This document shows, in pieces, positions 24,788 to 33,420 of a stretch of DNA of 64,000 nucleotides (positions are counted from its first letter, which is position 1; each line of letters opens with the position of its first letter). The stretch is taken from contig JAHWIK010000033.1 of assembly GCA_019322485.1 (NCBI GenBank), forward strand, positions 42,596-106,595, written 5' to 3'. This DNA comes from Candidatus Woesearchaeota archaeon (GTDB taxonomy: Archaea > Nanobdellota > Nanobdellia > Woesearchaeales > JAHWIC01). The notes beneath the pieces are model-generated. The model was not told where the DNA came from. It saw only the letters and a program-made list of their open reading frames with translations, and did no database searches. A program made the position numbers and the translations under genes.

Positions 24788-26290
24788 CTATCCAAAGCAT
24801 TCATAGCAAGCATCAGATTTTGTCTTCAAAGTATTTACAAACGAATCTAGCTCTAAAAATTTCAAACTGGTTACCTTGAAAAATTTAGCTAAACCTGCCT
24901 CTATGTTCTTTTTCCTTTCTTTATAATCCTCTCCCTTATCATACTTAGAAGCTATTAATCTTTCCTTTGAACAATCAAGTACCCTATTAGTGCACATAGA
25001 ACACATTGGGGGGGCAGGAATTCTAACATGGATTTCCTTAACACCTGCTTCTTCTAGCTTCTCTATGACTACAGCCATTGTAGTGCCAGATATAATAGCT
25101 TCATCAATCAATATAATCCTTTTATCTCTAACTACGTCTGGAACAACAATCATCTTTTTCCTCAGGTCTTTATTCCTATTCTCAAGTCGTGGATTAAAAA
25201 GCGTCCGTCCAGTAACATAATCTCTTATTAGACCGAAATACAAAGGAATTTTAGACTCTGCAGAATAACCTGTAGCTGCATATAAACCTGATTCGGGTAT
25301 AGGGATCACAGCATCTGCCTTTGTTTGGTCTTCTTTAGCCAGTTCTTTTCCAACATCTATCCTAAAGATGGAAGTATTTTGGTTCAAAATTAACTTATCT
25401 GGCCTCACACTATAAATCATCTTAAACATACAGCCAATTTGATTCTTTAAAATTTTCAATCCATCATCAATATCATTAAATTTTATATTTAATCTGCTTA
25501 TCTTTGAACTGTCTAAAAGAACATTGTTTGGTTTCTTGGCAACGTGTTGTTCTATCGTAGGCTCAATCTTATTTTTTGATAGCTTAAACGTTTCTGCAAT
25601 CTTTAATGCCCACCCATATCTTGTAACTCCTTTTTGAGATGCCGCATGATAAACCCCCTGCCCCCCCATATCCAATAATTTTTCAATTGCATATGACAAA
25701 TCATCTATTAGAATCGGATACTTTATAACCTTATTATCAACTTTTATGCTTTGATTATCCTTAAGATTTTTAAGAACGTATGAAACAAAATCCTTATTAT
25801 CATTAGAATCATTATAACCGCATAATATACCTGGCCGCAAGATTATATAGTCAGATAGGTTTTTCTCGATTATCTTTTCTGCTTCAAGCTTTGTGTGACC
25901 ATAGTAATTCACAGGCTCTCTCTTATCGCCCTCTTTGTAAGGGCTCTTCTCCCCATCAAATACATAGTCTGAGGATATATAAACAAGTTTAGAGCCAAGT
26001 TTTTTGCAAGCCTCAACTATATTTTGGGTACCACCGATATTCATACTCCTTGCCTTATCTCTTTCTTTCTCACAAAAATCTGCGCTTATTATAGCTGCTG
26101 TATGAATAACTACATCTGGTTTCAATAATAGAATAAAATCATCTACATCATTCTTTTTAGTTATATCCAAGTACTTTAGCTCCCCCCCATTTTTTTTAAA
26201 ATAGGTGCCACAAACTGCATGCCTTTTTGAGAGTAATGCAAACAGCTTTTTTCCTAAAAATCCGCTAGCTCCAATTATCAGTATTTTCAA
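24788..26290 (-). CDS. Fusion of RmlD-like SDR reductase and PurF-type phosphoribosyltransferase
   Basis: 500 residues. Residues 1-285 are an RmlD/MAT2B-like SDR: GASGFLGKKL, the ISSDYVFDG motif and catalytic YYGHTK. Residues 287-500 match the C-terminal half of glutamine PRPP amidotransferase (PurF): IYSVRPDK, VIPIPESG, GLIRDYVTGRTLF, the PRPP loop IILIDEAIISGTT (about 391-403), EIHVRIPAPP. The glutaminase domain is absent. Cys287, Cys430 or 433, Cys495 and Cys498 fall where the four [4Fe-4S] ligands of Bacillus-type PurF lie. The protein may therefore put a PRPP-derived phosphoribosyl group on an amine or other acceptor, with the SDR acting before or after. It is the centre of a five-gene minus-strand run. 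Function unknown. Confidence 0.85.
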   Translation of the reverse strand: MKILIIGASGFLGKKLFALLSKRHAVCGTYFKKNGGELKYLDITKKNDVDDFILLLKPDVVIHTAAIISADFCEKERDKARSMNIGGTQNIVEACKKLGSKLVYISSDYVFDGEKSPYKEGDKREPVNYYGHTKLEAEKIIEKNLSDYIILRPGILCGYNDSNDNKDFVSYVLKNLKDNQSIKVDNKVIKYPILIDDLSYAIEKLLDMGGQGVYHAASQKGVTRYGWALKIAETFKLSKNKIEPTIEQHVAKKPNNVLLDSSKISRLNIKFNDIDDGLKILKNQIGCMFKMIYSVRPDKLILNQNTSIFRIDVGKELAKEDQTKADAVIPIPESGLYAATGYSAESKIPLYFGLIRDYVTGRTLFNPRLENRNKDLRKKMIVVPDVVRDKRIILIDEAIISGTTMAVVIEKLEEAGVKEIHVRIPAPPMCSMCTNRVLDCSKERLIASKYDKGEDYKERKKNIEAGLAKFFKVTSLKFLELDSFVNTLKTKSDACYECFG

Positions 26291-26291
26291 T

Positions 26292-27020
26292 TTAACCCCT
26301 TGATTTTACCCACTTGTTATAGTTTTTCGATATCGCCTTATACAAATTATCCCAGTCTTTCACTTCAATTATTCCCTTATTGGGATTTTTCTCGATGTAA
26401 TTTTGTTTGTTCCTATAGAGGATGAAGGTGCAACTGTTAAAAAATTTTCTGTTTTTTGAATTCAATTTATCGAATATTTGTTTTAGTTTAAAAGGACTGT
26501 CTTCCACAAACACGTCAACAAAACCTTTTCTTAAAATCGATATTTTATTTTTCAATTCTGTGTGAAATATTCCATCTACCTTGATTTTATTGAATTTGAG
26601 ATAGTTCTCCAAATGCTTAATCATGTAATTATATCTTGATGTTACCAGTATCAAGACAGCGTCTTTTAACCTTTTTAATTTTGGAAAATTCCCTTTAAAG
26701 CCCTCCTGTAAGGGTAATATCTTAGGGTCTGCTAAATAAGCCCGCTCAAGCGCAGATTTGTAATTCTTTTCTTTTATTCCAAGCTTTCTTATACAAGCAT
26801 CGTAACCGCATTGCTCCTCTGTAATGTTATACCCATACTCATTGATATACTTGGTTTTTAATATATATGGGTCAGAGATAACTCCATCAAAATCTAAAGC
26901 AATAACAAATTTTTTTTCTAGATTATTTTTTTTAATAAAGCTATTCACATCCTCTGTCGCAAAATTGAATGAATGGTCTTGTATAAACATTATTGGTCTT
27001 CTCCATGATATTTGCATCAT
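26292..27020 (-). CDS. HAD-superfamily phosphatase (5'-nucleotidase NT5C-like)
   Basis: 242 residues. ALDFDGVISDP (about 41-51) is the HAD nucleophile motif, LVTSRYNYM supplies motif II, and VFVEDSPFK motif IV. The layout fits 5'(3')-nucleotidase or acid-phosphatase-like HADs. It starts with ATGA overlapping the end of the radical SAM gene and ends one base before the RmlD-PRTase fusion, so it is tightly coupled to both. It may remove phosphate from the phosphoribosyl product or from a sugar phosphate. Confidence 0.75.
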   Translation of the reverse strand: MMQISWRRPIMFIQDHSFNFATEDVNSFIKKNNLEKKFVIALDFDGVISDPYILKTKYINEYGYNITEEQCGYDACIRKLGIKEKNYKSALERAYLADPKILPLQEGFKGNFPKLKRLKDAVLILVTSRYNYMIKHLENYLKFNKIKVDGIFHTELKNKISILRKGFVDVFVEDSPFKLKQIFDKLNSKNRKFFNSCTFILYRNKQNYIEKNPNKGIIEVKDWDNLYKAISKNYNKWVKSRG

Positions 27021-28012
27021 TCTTTATTTGAAACAAATAAGCTATCACAATTTCTACAGAGTGGGATCTTTTCAGATTTTCCATTTTTAAGACATTTTCT
27101 TAAAAACTGCATTTTGTTATTATCCCACACATCAAGTAACTTATTTTTGGAGATATTACCGATTTTGTACCTGGCATTAGCGTCATGGCAACAGGGCAAA
27201 AGATATCCATCCCATGTTACAGTAGAGAAATACCAAGGATGCCAACATATGTAATTTGGTCTTTTAACTCGAAGTTTATTAGAACCTAACAATCCAGCCC
27301 AGTTATGGATGTGGTTCATAAAAATAAAGTCAACACCAATATTCTTGAATTTTTTGATAAATGGACCAATTTTATTTTTATTTTCTTTTGTGCAAACCAT
27401 TGAAACGCCTACTTGAGGACGCTTTGCTTTGTTTTCCCCCTTAATTTTAATAAAATTCTCTATATTAGAAACCACTTTATCTAAATCTGAATTGACCTTA
27501 ACTCTCTTGTGGTAATCTCTAGAGATACTATCCACAGAAAATCTAAGAAAATCTAATCCTGAATTAGCCAATTTCTCGCTCAATTTATCATTTAACAACA
27601 TGCCATTTGTTGTTAGATGTAGAAAAGCACACTTCTTAAGTCTAGCATACTTAATCATATCGATAATTTTCCTATGTAGCAAAGGCTCTCCAATCCCATG
27701 CAGATATAAAGAAGGCCTCCATACAGAAACTTCATCAATGATTTTCTTATATAAATTATAATCCATGAACCCTTTTTTTCTTGTTAGTGACTTATTTCCA
27801 TGAGAACAAAATATACATTTTAGATTACAATTATTCGTAGGCTCTATCCATATAACAATTGGCCTAAGAACTTTATCCCCACTTTTATTAAAAAAATCAT
27901 AAAACTTCTTTCTTATGCGAATATAATTTATTCTTTGTTCATGATAAATTTTTTGAAATAAGAAATACGAAAAATTAATGTATGATCCATTTCTAAGCTT
28001 TATATAAGTCAT
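27017..28012 (-). CDS. Radical SAM protein with SPASM-like C-terminal domain
   Basis: 331 residues. WIEPTNNCNLKCIFCSHG holds the C-x3-C-x2-C cluster motif (about 62-69). GIGEPLLH and TTNGMLL follow in the SAM-binding barrel. The C-terminal part has a SPASM-like cysteine set: CWHPWYF, LPCCHDA, GNIS...DVW, and CRNCDS. SPASM enzymes act on peptides, aminoglycosides and sugar derivatives, for example by dehydrogenation or epimerisation. In this operon it may modify the sugar or nucleoside handled by the neighbouring RmlD-PRTase. Substrate unknown. Confidence 0.85.
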   Translation of the reverse strand: MTYIKLRNGSYINFSYFLFQKIYHEQRINYIRIRKKFYDFFNKSGDKVLRPIVIWIEPTNNCNLKCIFCSHGNKSLTRKKGFMDYNLYKKIIDEVSVWRPSLYLHGIGEPLLHRKIIDMIKYARLKKCAFLHLTTNGMLLNDKLSEKLANSGLDFLRFSVDSISRDYHKRVKVNSDLDKVVSNIENFIKIKGENKAKRPQVGVSMVCTKENKNKIGPFIKKFKNIGVDFIFMNHIHNWAGLLGSNKLRVKRPNYICWHPWYFSTVTWDGYLLPCCHDANARYKIGNISKNKLLDVWDNNKMQFLRKCLKNGKSEKIPLCRNCDSLFVSNKE

Positions 28013-28036
28013 CTTATTATTTTTCTTAGGTATTTA

Positions 28037-29359
28037 TTATAAATTCTCCTTTGCTATTTTTTTTAGTGTAGTAATTATTTTCTCAGCGTTATGTGTATTG
28101 TCTAATCTTGAAGATTTTATCTTTTTAGTCCATGTATCATACTCAATTATGTTCAAAACCTGCTTATTAGGCAGAACATCGCCATATGGCATCTCAGTAA
28201 CCTTTTTTGAAGAAACGTAGACATTCCATGTTGGGGCCTCATTAAAAGTAGATTTGTCAAATCTTTTTAATCTTTCCTCAAACCTTCTTTTTATTTCATT
28301 TTCATCCTTGCATAAGATTCTAATAATAAAGACATCCGGACCAAAAGAAGAAACCATATCATACACCTGATTTCTTTGCCATTTAAAAAAATAACCAGCA
28401 TCAAGAATTACGCTTTTGCCTTTTTTAATGGAATTCCTTGCCCTCTTTGCATTCTGGCCATACACTCTTTTATCTACCTTTTCTCTTTTCTTGCTTCTTA
28501 AATCGAAGAATTCCCCAGCCTCGCTCTTAGCTGGCTTTAAGCCAAGCTCCTGCCTAGTAATTGCAGAGTGAAAGATATCAGTATTTAATATCTTTGCTAA
28601 TTTTTTTACTACTGTGCTTTTGCCCGTAGCTGTATAACCCATCATAATTATTATAAAAGGCTTTGCTCGAACAAGATACTTTGCTTTTTTCAGCTCATCT
28701 CTTCTATTTACATTTATCCAGTCATTGCTTCTTGTTATGTAGGCTGGTCTTTTTTTGATGAATTCCCTAAGGACATGTGTGAGGTCTTTGCTTTCAAATC
28801 TGTCCTGATTTAAAACCTGTTTAAATAGCTGGAAATCCTTTTTTGCTATCTTAAACGCTGTACCATAGCGGTTTTTAATGCATTTCCTCCGGTCTCTCTT
28901 AATCCCCCTTACCTTTCCGTTTTTATTCAGAATAATATTGTTCTTATTTTCTACATTATATTCTGTTTTTGAAAGGATAATATTACCTTTTTTAGCTGAG
29001 ATATTTTTAATGACCTCTGGGGTTGTTATTAGGTCAGCATCCACAACCAATAAGCTATCTTTCTTCTTTATCTTATCAAGCGTAATCTTGAGGCTATAAG
29101 CATTCTTTGTTTCCAGGTTTTTATTATTAACAACGACTTTTGTAACCTTTTTCTTGATTTCGTCAATATTCTTTTTAGTCCAACATTTTCCTTCAGAACC
29201 AACTACCACCCATATCTTCTTCACCGCATTTCTCTTTAGGTTGTCAATATGAATATCCAACATGGATTTGTCAGAAACCTTAACAAGACATTTAGGTGTA
29301 GTTTTTGTAAGTGACATCAATCTTGTTCCCAAGCCTGCAGCAAGAATTATTGCAATCAT
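28037..29359 (-). CDS. Bifunctional nucleotidyltransferase (LicC-like) - P-loop kinase fusion
   Basis: 440 residues. N-terminal about 230 residues: ILAAGLGTRLMSLT and PKCLVKV, then KNAYSLK and VVDADLI, closest in pattern to LicC-type phosphocholine cytidylyltransferases. C-terminal about 200 residues: a P-loop kinase with IIIMMGYTATGKST, a DAGYFFKW substrate stretch and an RRFEERLKRFD lid, like small zeta-toxin or gluconate-kinase-type enzymes. One polypeptide could phosphorylate a small alcohol or sugar and activate it with CTP. The ATG at 29359 follows GGGAGG; the TTG at 29377 is less likely. It is upstream of the radical SAM, HAD and RmlD-PRTase genes. Confidence 0.82.
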   Translation of the reverse strand: MIAIILAAGLGTRLMSLTKTTPKCLVKVSDKSMLDIHIDNLKRNAVKKIWVVVGSEGKCWTKKNIDEIKKKVTKVVVNNKNLETKNAYSLKITLDKIKKKDSLLVVDADLITTPEVIKNISAKKGNIILSKTEYNVENKNNIILNKNGKVRGIKRDRRKCIKNRYGTAFKIAKKDFQLFKQVLNQDRFESKDLTHVLREFIKKRPAYITRSNDWINVNRRDELKKAKYLVRAKPFIIIMMGYTATGKSTVVKKLAKILNTDIFHSAITRQELGLKPAKSEAGEFFDLRSKKREKVDKRVYGQNAKRARNSIKKGKSVILDAGYFFKWQRNQVYDMVSSFGPDVFIIRILCKDENEIKRRFEERLKRFDKSTFNEAPTWNVYVSSKKVTEMPYGDVLPNKQVLNIIEYDTWTKKIKSSRLDNTHNAEKIITTLKKIAKENL

Positions 29360-29407
29360 AGTATCATGCCTCCCCAATACTTCCTGCTTTTTTTATGAAT
29401 TTGCATT

Positions 29408-30169
29408 TTATTTCAATATATAAAAGACGTCCTCGCTGAATAAGCTCTTGCAGATTTTATTTAGTAGGGGTATTCCTCCTACACCATAAATTTTTTCGAT
29501 TTTATAGGTAAATTTCCCTTTATTCGCTTTTGTAAGCATCCATTTCATATCAGAGATTGTCCAGTGCCTCAAATGCTCTGATGGATGCCACCACCAATCA
29601 AGTGGAGCTTTGCCAAAAAGGAGTCTCAAACGGTGGAATATCTGGCCATAGTTAGGCACCTGGATTATAAGATTCTTCCTGAAATGGCCCTTCACCTTTT
29701 CAAGCACTTGCTCTGGATTAGGGATATGCTCTAACACTGCAATGCTAATAATATAATCATACTTCTCACTTATCTCCAAATCCTTACTAATATCACAAAC
29801 AGAAGCGTCAATCTTGTTTTTCCTAGCAAAATTTACGGCTGGATTTGACACATCTAACCCTTTTTCCTTAATATTCCTATATTTTTTCAACCAGTAGAGA
29901 TTTCTTCCATTCCCGCATCCAATTTCTAAAACAGAAGAGTCTGGCTTAATGATGTTAACCAGCAATTTAGCATTATCATCAATGGCTAAATGAGAATGTG
30001 CTTCTTCGAATCTTGTGCTCCAATATTCGTCATAATCCCTTTTGTTAATCTTTTGTTTAGGGTAACCAAAGAAACTATGCCAAAGCCGGTGGGTAATTAA
30101 TAATTTAATGCTCACTAATTTATTCTGCTGACTTTCTGATAGGTGTTTTTTCAATATTTTTTTGAACAA
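29408..30169 (-). CDS. Class I SAM-dependent methyltransferase
   Basis: 253 residues. SVLEIGCGNGRNLYWL is motif I, GLDVSN the ribose-binding acid, and ISIAVLEHIPNPEQVL motif IV with a post-motif; QVPNYGQIFHRLR follows. A C-terminal WHPSEHLRHWT stretch is common in sugar or phospholipid methyltransferases of the methyltransf_11/23 type. Located between galE and the nucleotidyltransferase-kinase gene on the same strand; likely modifies the same glycan. Confidence 0.78.
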   Translation of the reverse strand: MFKKILKKHLSESQQNKLVSIKLLITHRLWHSFFGYPKQKINKRDYDEYWSTRFEEAHSHLAIDDNAKLLVNIIKPDSSVLEIGCGNGRNLYWLKKYRNIKEKGLDVSNPAVNFARKNKIDASVCDISKDLEISEKYDYIISIAVLEHIPNPEQVLEKVKGHFRKNLIIQVPNYGQIFHRLRLLFGKAPLDWWWHPSEHLRHWTISDMKWMLTKANKGKFTYKIEKIYGVGGIPLLNKICKSLFSEDVFYILK

Positions 30170-30195
30170 TGTAAATTCACCGCTTTTTGCTTTTT

Positions 30196-31158
30196 TTAGT
30201 CTGATATGCCTCTTTCATAGGCTTTATACGCACTTTTTATTGTTTCCTTAATATCCCTGCTAGGTTTCCAGCCAAGTAATTTACGAGCTTTATCATTTGA
30301 AGCGATTAGAACGGCAGGGTCCCCTTCTCTCCTTTGCCCAAACTCATATTTAAATTCCTTTCCAATAGCTTCTTTCACTGCATCAACCAATTCCTTAACA
30401 CTAGTGCCTTTTGATGTTCCTAAATTGATAATCTCATTCTGGCCCAAATCTAAAGCCTGGATATGGGCTTTAATCAAATCATTAATATCTATATAATCCC
30501 TAATACATGTGCCATCCCTAGTAGAATAATCATTGCCAAAAATGGTCAGCTTTTCACGCTTGCCAAAAAGCACTTCCATAATAATAGGAAAAATATTTTG
30601 AGGTGATGGATTAATATAATTCAGACCTGCATCGCCAACAACATTGAAATACCTTAAAGATATGTACTTAATACCATGCAGCTGGGCATACCACTGGATG
30701 ATTTTCTCGCATTCCAGCTTTGTAAATCCATAATAGTTAATTGGATTAGTGGGGTGCTTCTCATCCATAGGGGTGTATTCGGGGCTCCCATAGACTGCAG
30801 CACTTGAAGAATAGATGATTTTCTTAATACCCTTTTCAATCATCAAATCTAGTAAGTTAATTGTCCCCCTGATATTATCAGAATACTTTGGTGCATCTTT
30901 CATAGACTCTCCAACTAATTTATAAGAAGCAAAATGCATGACCCCCTCAATTTTATTTTCCTTAAAGACTTTTTCAAGTTGCTCTTTTTCTGCTAAATCG
31001 ACCTTATAGAATGTAGCTTTTTTATCCACCAAACTGCGTAAACCTTTAGACAGATTATCTATCGCTATTACATTATAACCTATCTCGATTAATTCCTTTG
31101 CTGCAGCACTTCCAATATACCCAGCTGCTCCTGTAACCAAGACTGTCTTTCCCATCAT
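30196..31158 (-). CDS. galE: UDP-glucose 4-epimerase
   Basis: 320 residues. Interconverts UDP-glucose and UDP-galactose (or the GlcNAc pair). GAAGYIGSAAAKEL is the NAD fold, MHFASYKLVGESM, SSSAAVYGSPE with the catalytic Ser, and YYGFTKLECEK with Tyr and Lys. RYFNVVGD and CIRDYIDINDLIKAH are characteristic GalE segments. It starts with ATG overlapping the stop of the GT4 gene upstream, so it is in the GT4 operon. Provides a galactose donor for the neighbouring glycosyltransferases. Confidence 0.9.
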   Translation of the reverse strand: MMGKTVLVTGAAGYIGSAAAKELIEIGYNVIAIDNLSKGLRSLVDKKATFYKVDLAEKEQLEKVFKENKIEGVMHFASYKLVGESMKDAPKYSDNIRGTINLLDLMIEKGIKKIIYSSSAAVYGSPEYTPMDEKHPTNPINYYGFTKLECEKIIQWYAQLHGIKYISLRYFNVVGDAGLNYINPSPQNIFPIIMEVLFGKREKLTIFGNDYSTRDGTCIRDYIDINDLIKAHIQALDLGQNEIINLGTSKGTSVKELVDAVKEAIGKEFKYEFGQRREGDPAVLIASNDKARKLLGWKPSRDIKETIKSAYKAYERGISD

Positions 31159-32300
31159 GCTCTATAATGTAACATAAGCCTCTTTATATGTTTTTGGGGG
31201 CTAAACTCTTTCTCCACCAACCTTTTCCCTATTTCACCTAGCTTTGCTGCTAGGTTCTTATTCTTTATCAAAGTGAGTATCTTCTCTGCGAGCTGATTCG
31301 AATTAAATCTCTCAACAAGATAGCCGTTATAGCCATCCTTTACCATATCAGGAATTCCGCCAATATTGCTTCCTATTACAGGAATTGCATAAGAGGAAGC
31401 CTCAAACAACACCATAGGGTTGTTTTCCATCCATATACTTGGCATTACCACAGCTAACGCTTTCTCATAAACTTTAACCAGTTCATTATAGTTTAAGCGG
31501 CCCCTGAATTCAATGTTATGCTGCAAACCGAGTTTTTTTGTCAGTGCCTCAAGTCTCTTTCTTTCAACACCACCACCAACAATAACCAACTTAGCAGAAG
31601 CTGACTTTTCAACAACCTGCCTGAATGAGTTAATCAGCCAGTCCACTCCTTTTTCCCTTGTGAGTCTTCCAACATAAACTAAATATTCATATCTTTTTCT
31701 AAGCTTCTTTTTGGAGATTATTTTAAAATTAGGAACGCAGTGGGCTCTTTTTCTACGCTGCCTATCATAAATCTTCCCCAGATAACGGGTAAGAGCCTTT
31801 GAAGGCGCTATATACTCATCAACAAACCAGTTCATCAAAAATAAGTGAATTGTATTCTTTACATAATCATATAGTTTATTGATAAACCTTTTATTACTTA
31901 AACTACGGCAAAAAAGCCATTTGATACTAGAAGGCTTTTTGCAGGGGTTTCCTTCACCATCCACGCACCAGCCATTACAGCAAAGAATACCGAAATCATG
32001 AAAAGTAACAAAAGTCTTTTTCTTCAGAAATTTTGCCACAATTAATGGAGATACAGAAAGAGAAAGATTATACTTATGTACATGAATTATATCTGGATTA
32101 TAAGATTTAATTTTTTTATACGAATCAATAAGATTTCTTATGCTAAAAATACTTCCAAAGATATCAAGCTTAACAGTGTTCCTTGAAAAATAGACCTCAA
32201 CATCGTGGCCCCCTTCCCTAAGCAACGGCTTCATGTCGTTTATGTATGTTTCTGCGCCACCAAATCTGCCAGCAAAGTCGTTCATTAACAGGATTCTCAT
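31155..32300 (-). CDS. GT4-family glycosyltransferase
   Basis: 381 residues, GT-B fold. N-terminal FAGRFGGAETYINDM is the acceptor-side glycine motif. The C-terminal donor site has VYVGRLTREKGVDWLI, FRGRLNYNELVKVYEKA and MPSIWMENNPMVLFEA with the conserved EX7E Glu. A cysteine pair region CCNGWCVDGEGNPC near residues 108-121 could bind a metal; it is also seen in some GT4 enzymes. It transfers a sugar from an NDP donor to a lipid-linked glycan at the cytoplasmic face. Confidence 0.85.
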   Translation of the reverse strand: MRILLMNDFAGRFGGAETYINDMKPLLREGGHDVEVYFSRNTVKLDIFGSIFSIRNLIDSYKKIKSYNPDIIHVHKYNLSLSVSPLIVAKFLKKKTFVTFHDFGILCCNGWCVDGEGNPCKKPSSIKWLFCRSLSNKRFINKLYDYVKNTIHLFLMNWFVDEYIAPSKALTRYLGKIYDRQRRKRAHCVPNFKIISKKKLRKRYEYLVYVGRLTREKGVDWLINSFRQVVEKSASAKLVIVGGGVERKRLEALTKKLGLQHNIEFRGRLNYNELVKVYEKALAVVMPSIWMENNPMVLFEASSYAIPVIGSNIGGIPDMVKDGYNGYLVERFNSNQLAEKILTLIKNKNLAAKLGEIGKRLVEKEFSPQKHIKRLMLHYRA

Positions 32301-32310
32301 CTTAATGTCC

Positions 32311-33420
32311 TCAAAGTTTTTTTATTTCCTGAAGCAATTTCTTAGCAATCTCCTTATTATCAAACCGTTTGATATTACGCATGGCTCTTTTTGAAAACTC
32401 TTTCAGCTTTCTCTCGTTTTCAATTAAATATTCGATCTTCTCGGACAGTTCTTTGGCATACTTAGGCTTGATTATAAATCCATCTATTTTATCTTTTATG
32501 ATTTCTCGTGGCCCAGACATATCTGAAGCTATCACTGGAAGACCACAAGACATCGCTTCCGCCATTGCGTATCCAAATTGCTCTTCCCAAAGCTTAGTTG
32601 GTACTGATGGGTAAAGGAATACTGAAGCACTATTATATATTTTTGGCAGATTTAAGTAATCAACCCATTTTATTACCCTAACCCCACTATCCTTTCTTGA
32701 TAATCTCTGCAGGGTACCAAGCCATTTTCCGCTTCCAACAAACAAGTAATTGTACTTTTTGCCCTTTTCACCGAGCATTCTTTTTGCAGCTAGGATATAT
32801 TCTATCCCTTTCTCATCCTCCAGTCTGCCTATGAAGAGGCAGGTCTCATTACAAGGTCTTTTGCCAAATGCTTTGAATAGTTTAGTGTCAATCCCTGTCT
32901 GAGGCAAAACAGTTATTTTTCCCTGCAAAACACCCTTCTTGATCAGTACTTTTTTTGCATCCTTTGAACCCGCAACAAACCTCCCAATATTGTTTAAAAC
33001 AAATTTTTCAAAAATCCTTATTGGAAGATTTTTCTTAATGAATATATTCTCCCATGTAAAACACATTATCTTTTTCCTTAGTATCCTGGAATAAATCATC
33101 GCTAGGAAAGTGTTGATTGCAAGAGGCTCATTAACTATGTAAACTACATCCGGATTGATTTCCTTTATTTTCCTGAAAAGGCCCCTCATATAATATCTGT
33201 ACTGGATGCTCTTATTGCTGAGAAATATTGGTTTTAACAGATGTATCCTGAAATTGCTTTTCTCCAAAGATTTTAATTTAGCATCCTTATACCCACCCCA
33301 GCAGGTAACTGTAATGAGGTCTATTTCTATATTACCAAGCTTTGATAACTCATCAAAAACTTTGATGTTTCTAATTCCAACCTGGTGGTTATAACAAAAC
33401 CCAATTACTGCCAGCTTCAT
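32311..33420 (-). CDS. GT4-family glycosyltransferase
   Basis: 369 residues, GT-B fold. CLFIGRLEDEKGIEYILAA and YNSASVFLYPSVPTKLWEEQFGYAMAEAMSCGLPVIASD form the typical C-terminal donor-binding half with the conserved Glu residues. The N-terminal half contains FTWENIFIKKN, often seen in archaeal members. It overlaps the upstream GT4 gene by four bases. Probably acts in sequence with the two other GT4 enzymes of this operon. Confidence 0.85.
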   Translation of the reverse strand: MKLAVIGFCYNHQVGIRNIKVFDELSKLGNIEIDLITVTCWGGYKDAKLKSLEKSNFRIHLLKPIFLSNKSIQYRYYMRGLFRKIKEINPDVVYIVNEPLAINTFLAMIYSRILRKKIMCFTWENIFIKKNLPIRIFEKFVLNNIGRFVAGSKDAKKVLIKKGVLQGKITVLPQTGIDTKLFKAFGKRPCNETCLFIGRLEDEKGIEYILAAKRMLGEKGKKYNYLFVGSGKWLGTLQRLSRKDSGVRVIKWVDYLNLPKIYNSASVFLYPSVPTKLWEEQFGYAMAEAMSCGLPVIASDMSGPREIIKDKIDGFIIKPKYAKELSEKIEYLIENERKLKEFSKRAMRNIKRFDNKEIAKKLLQEIKKL

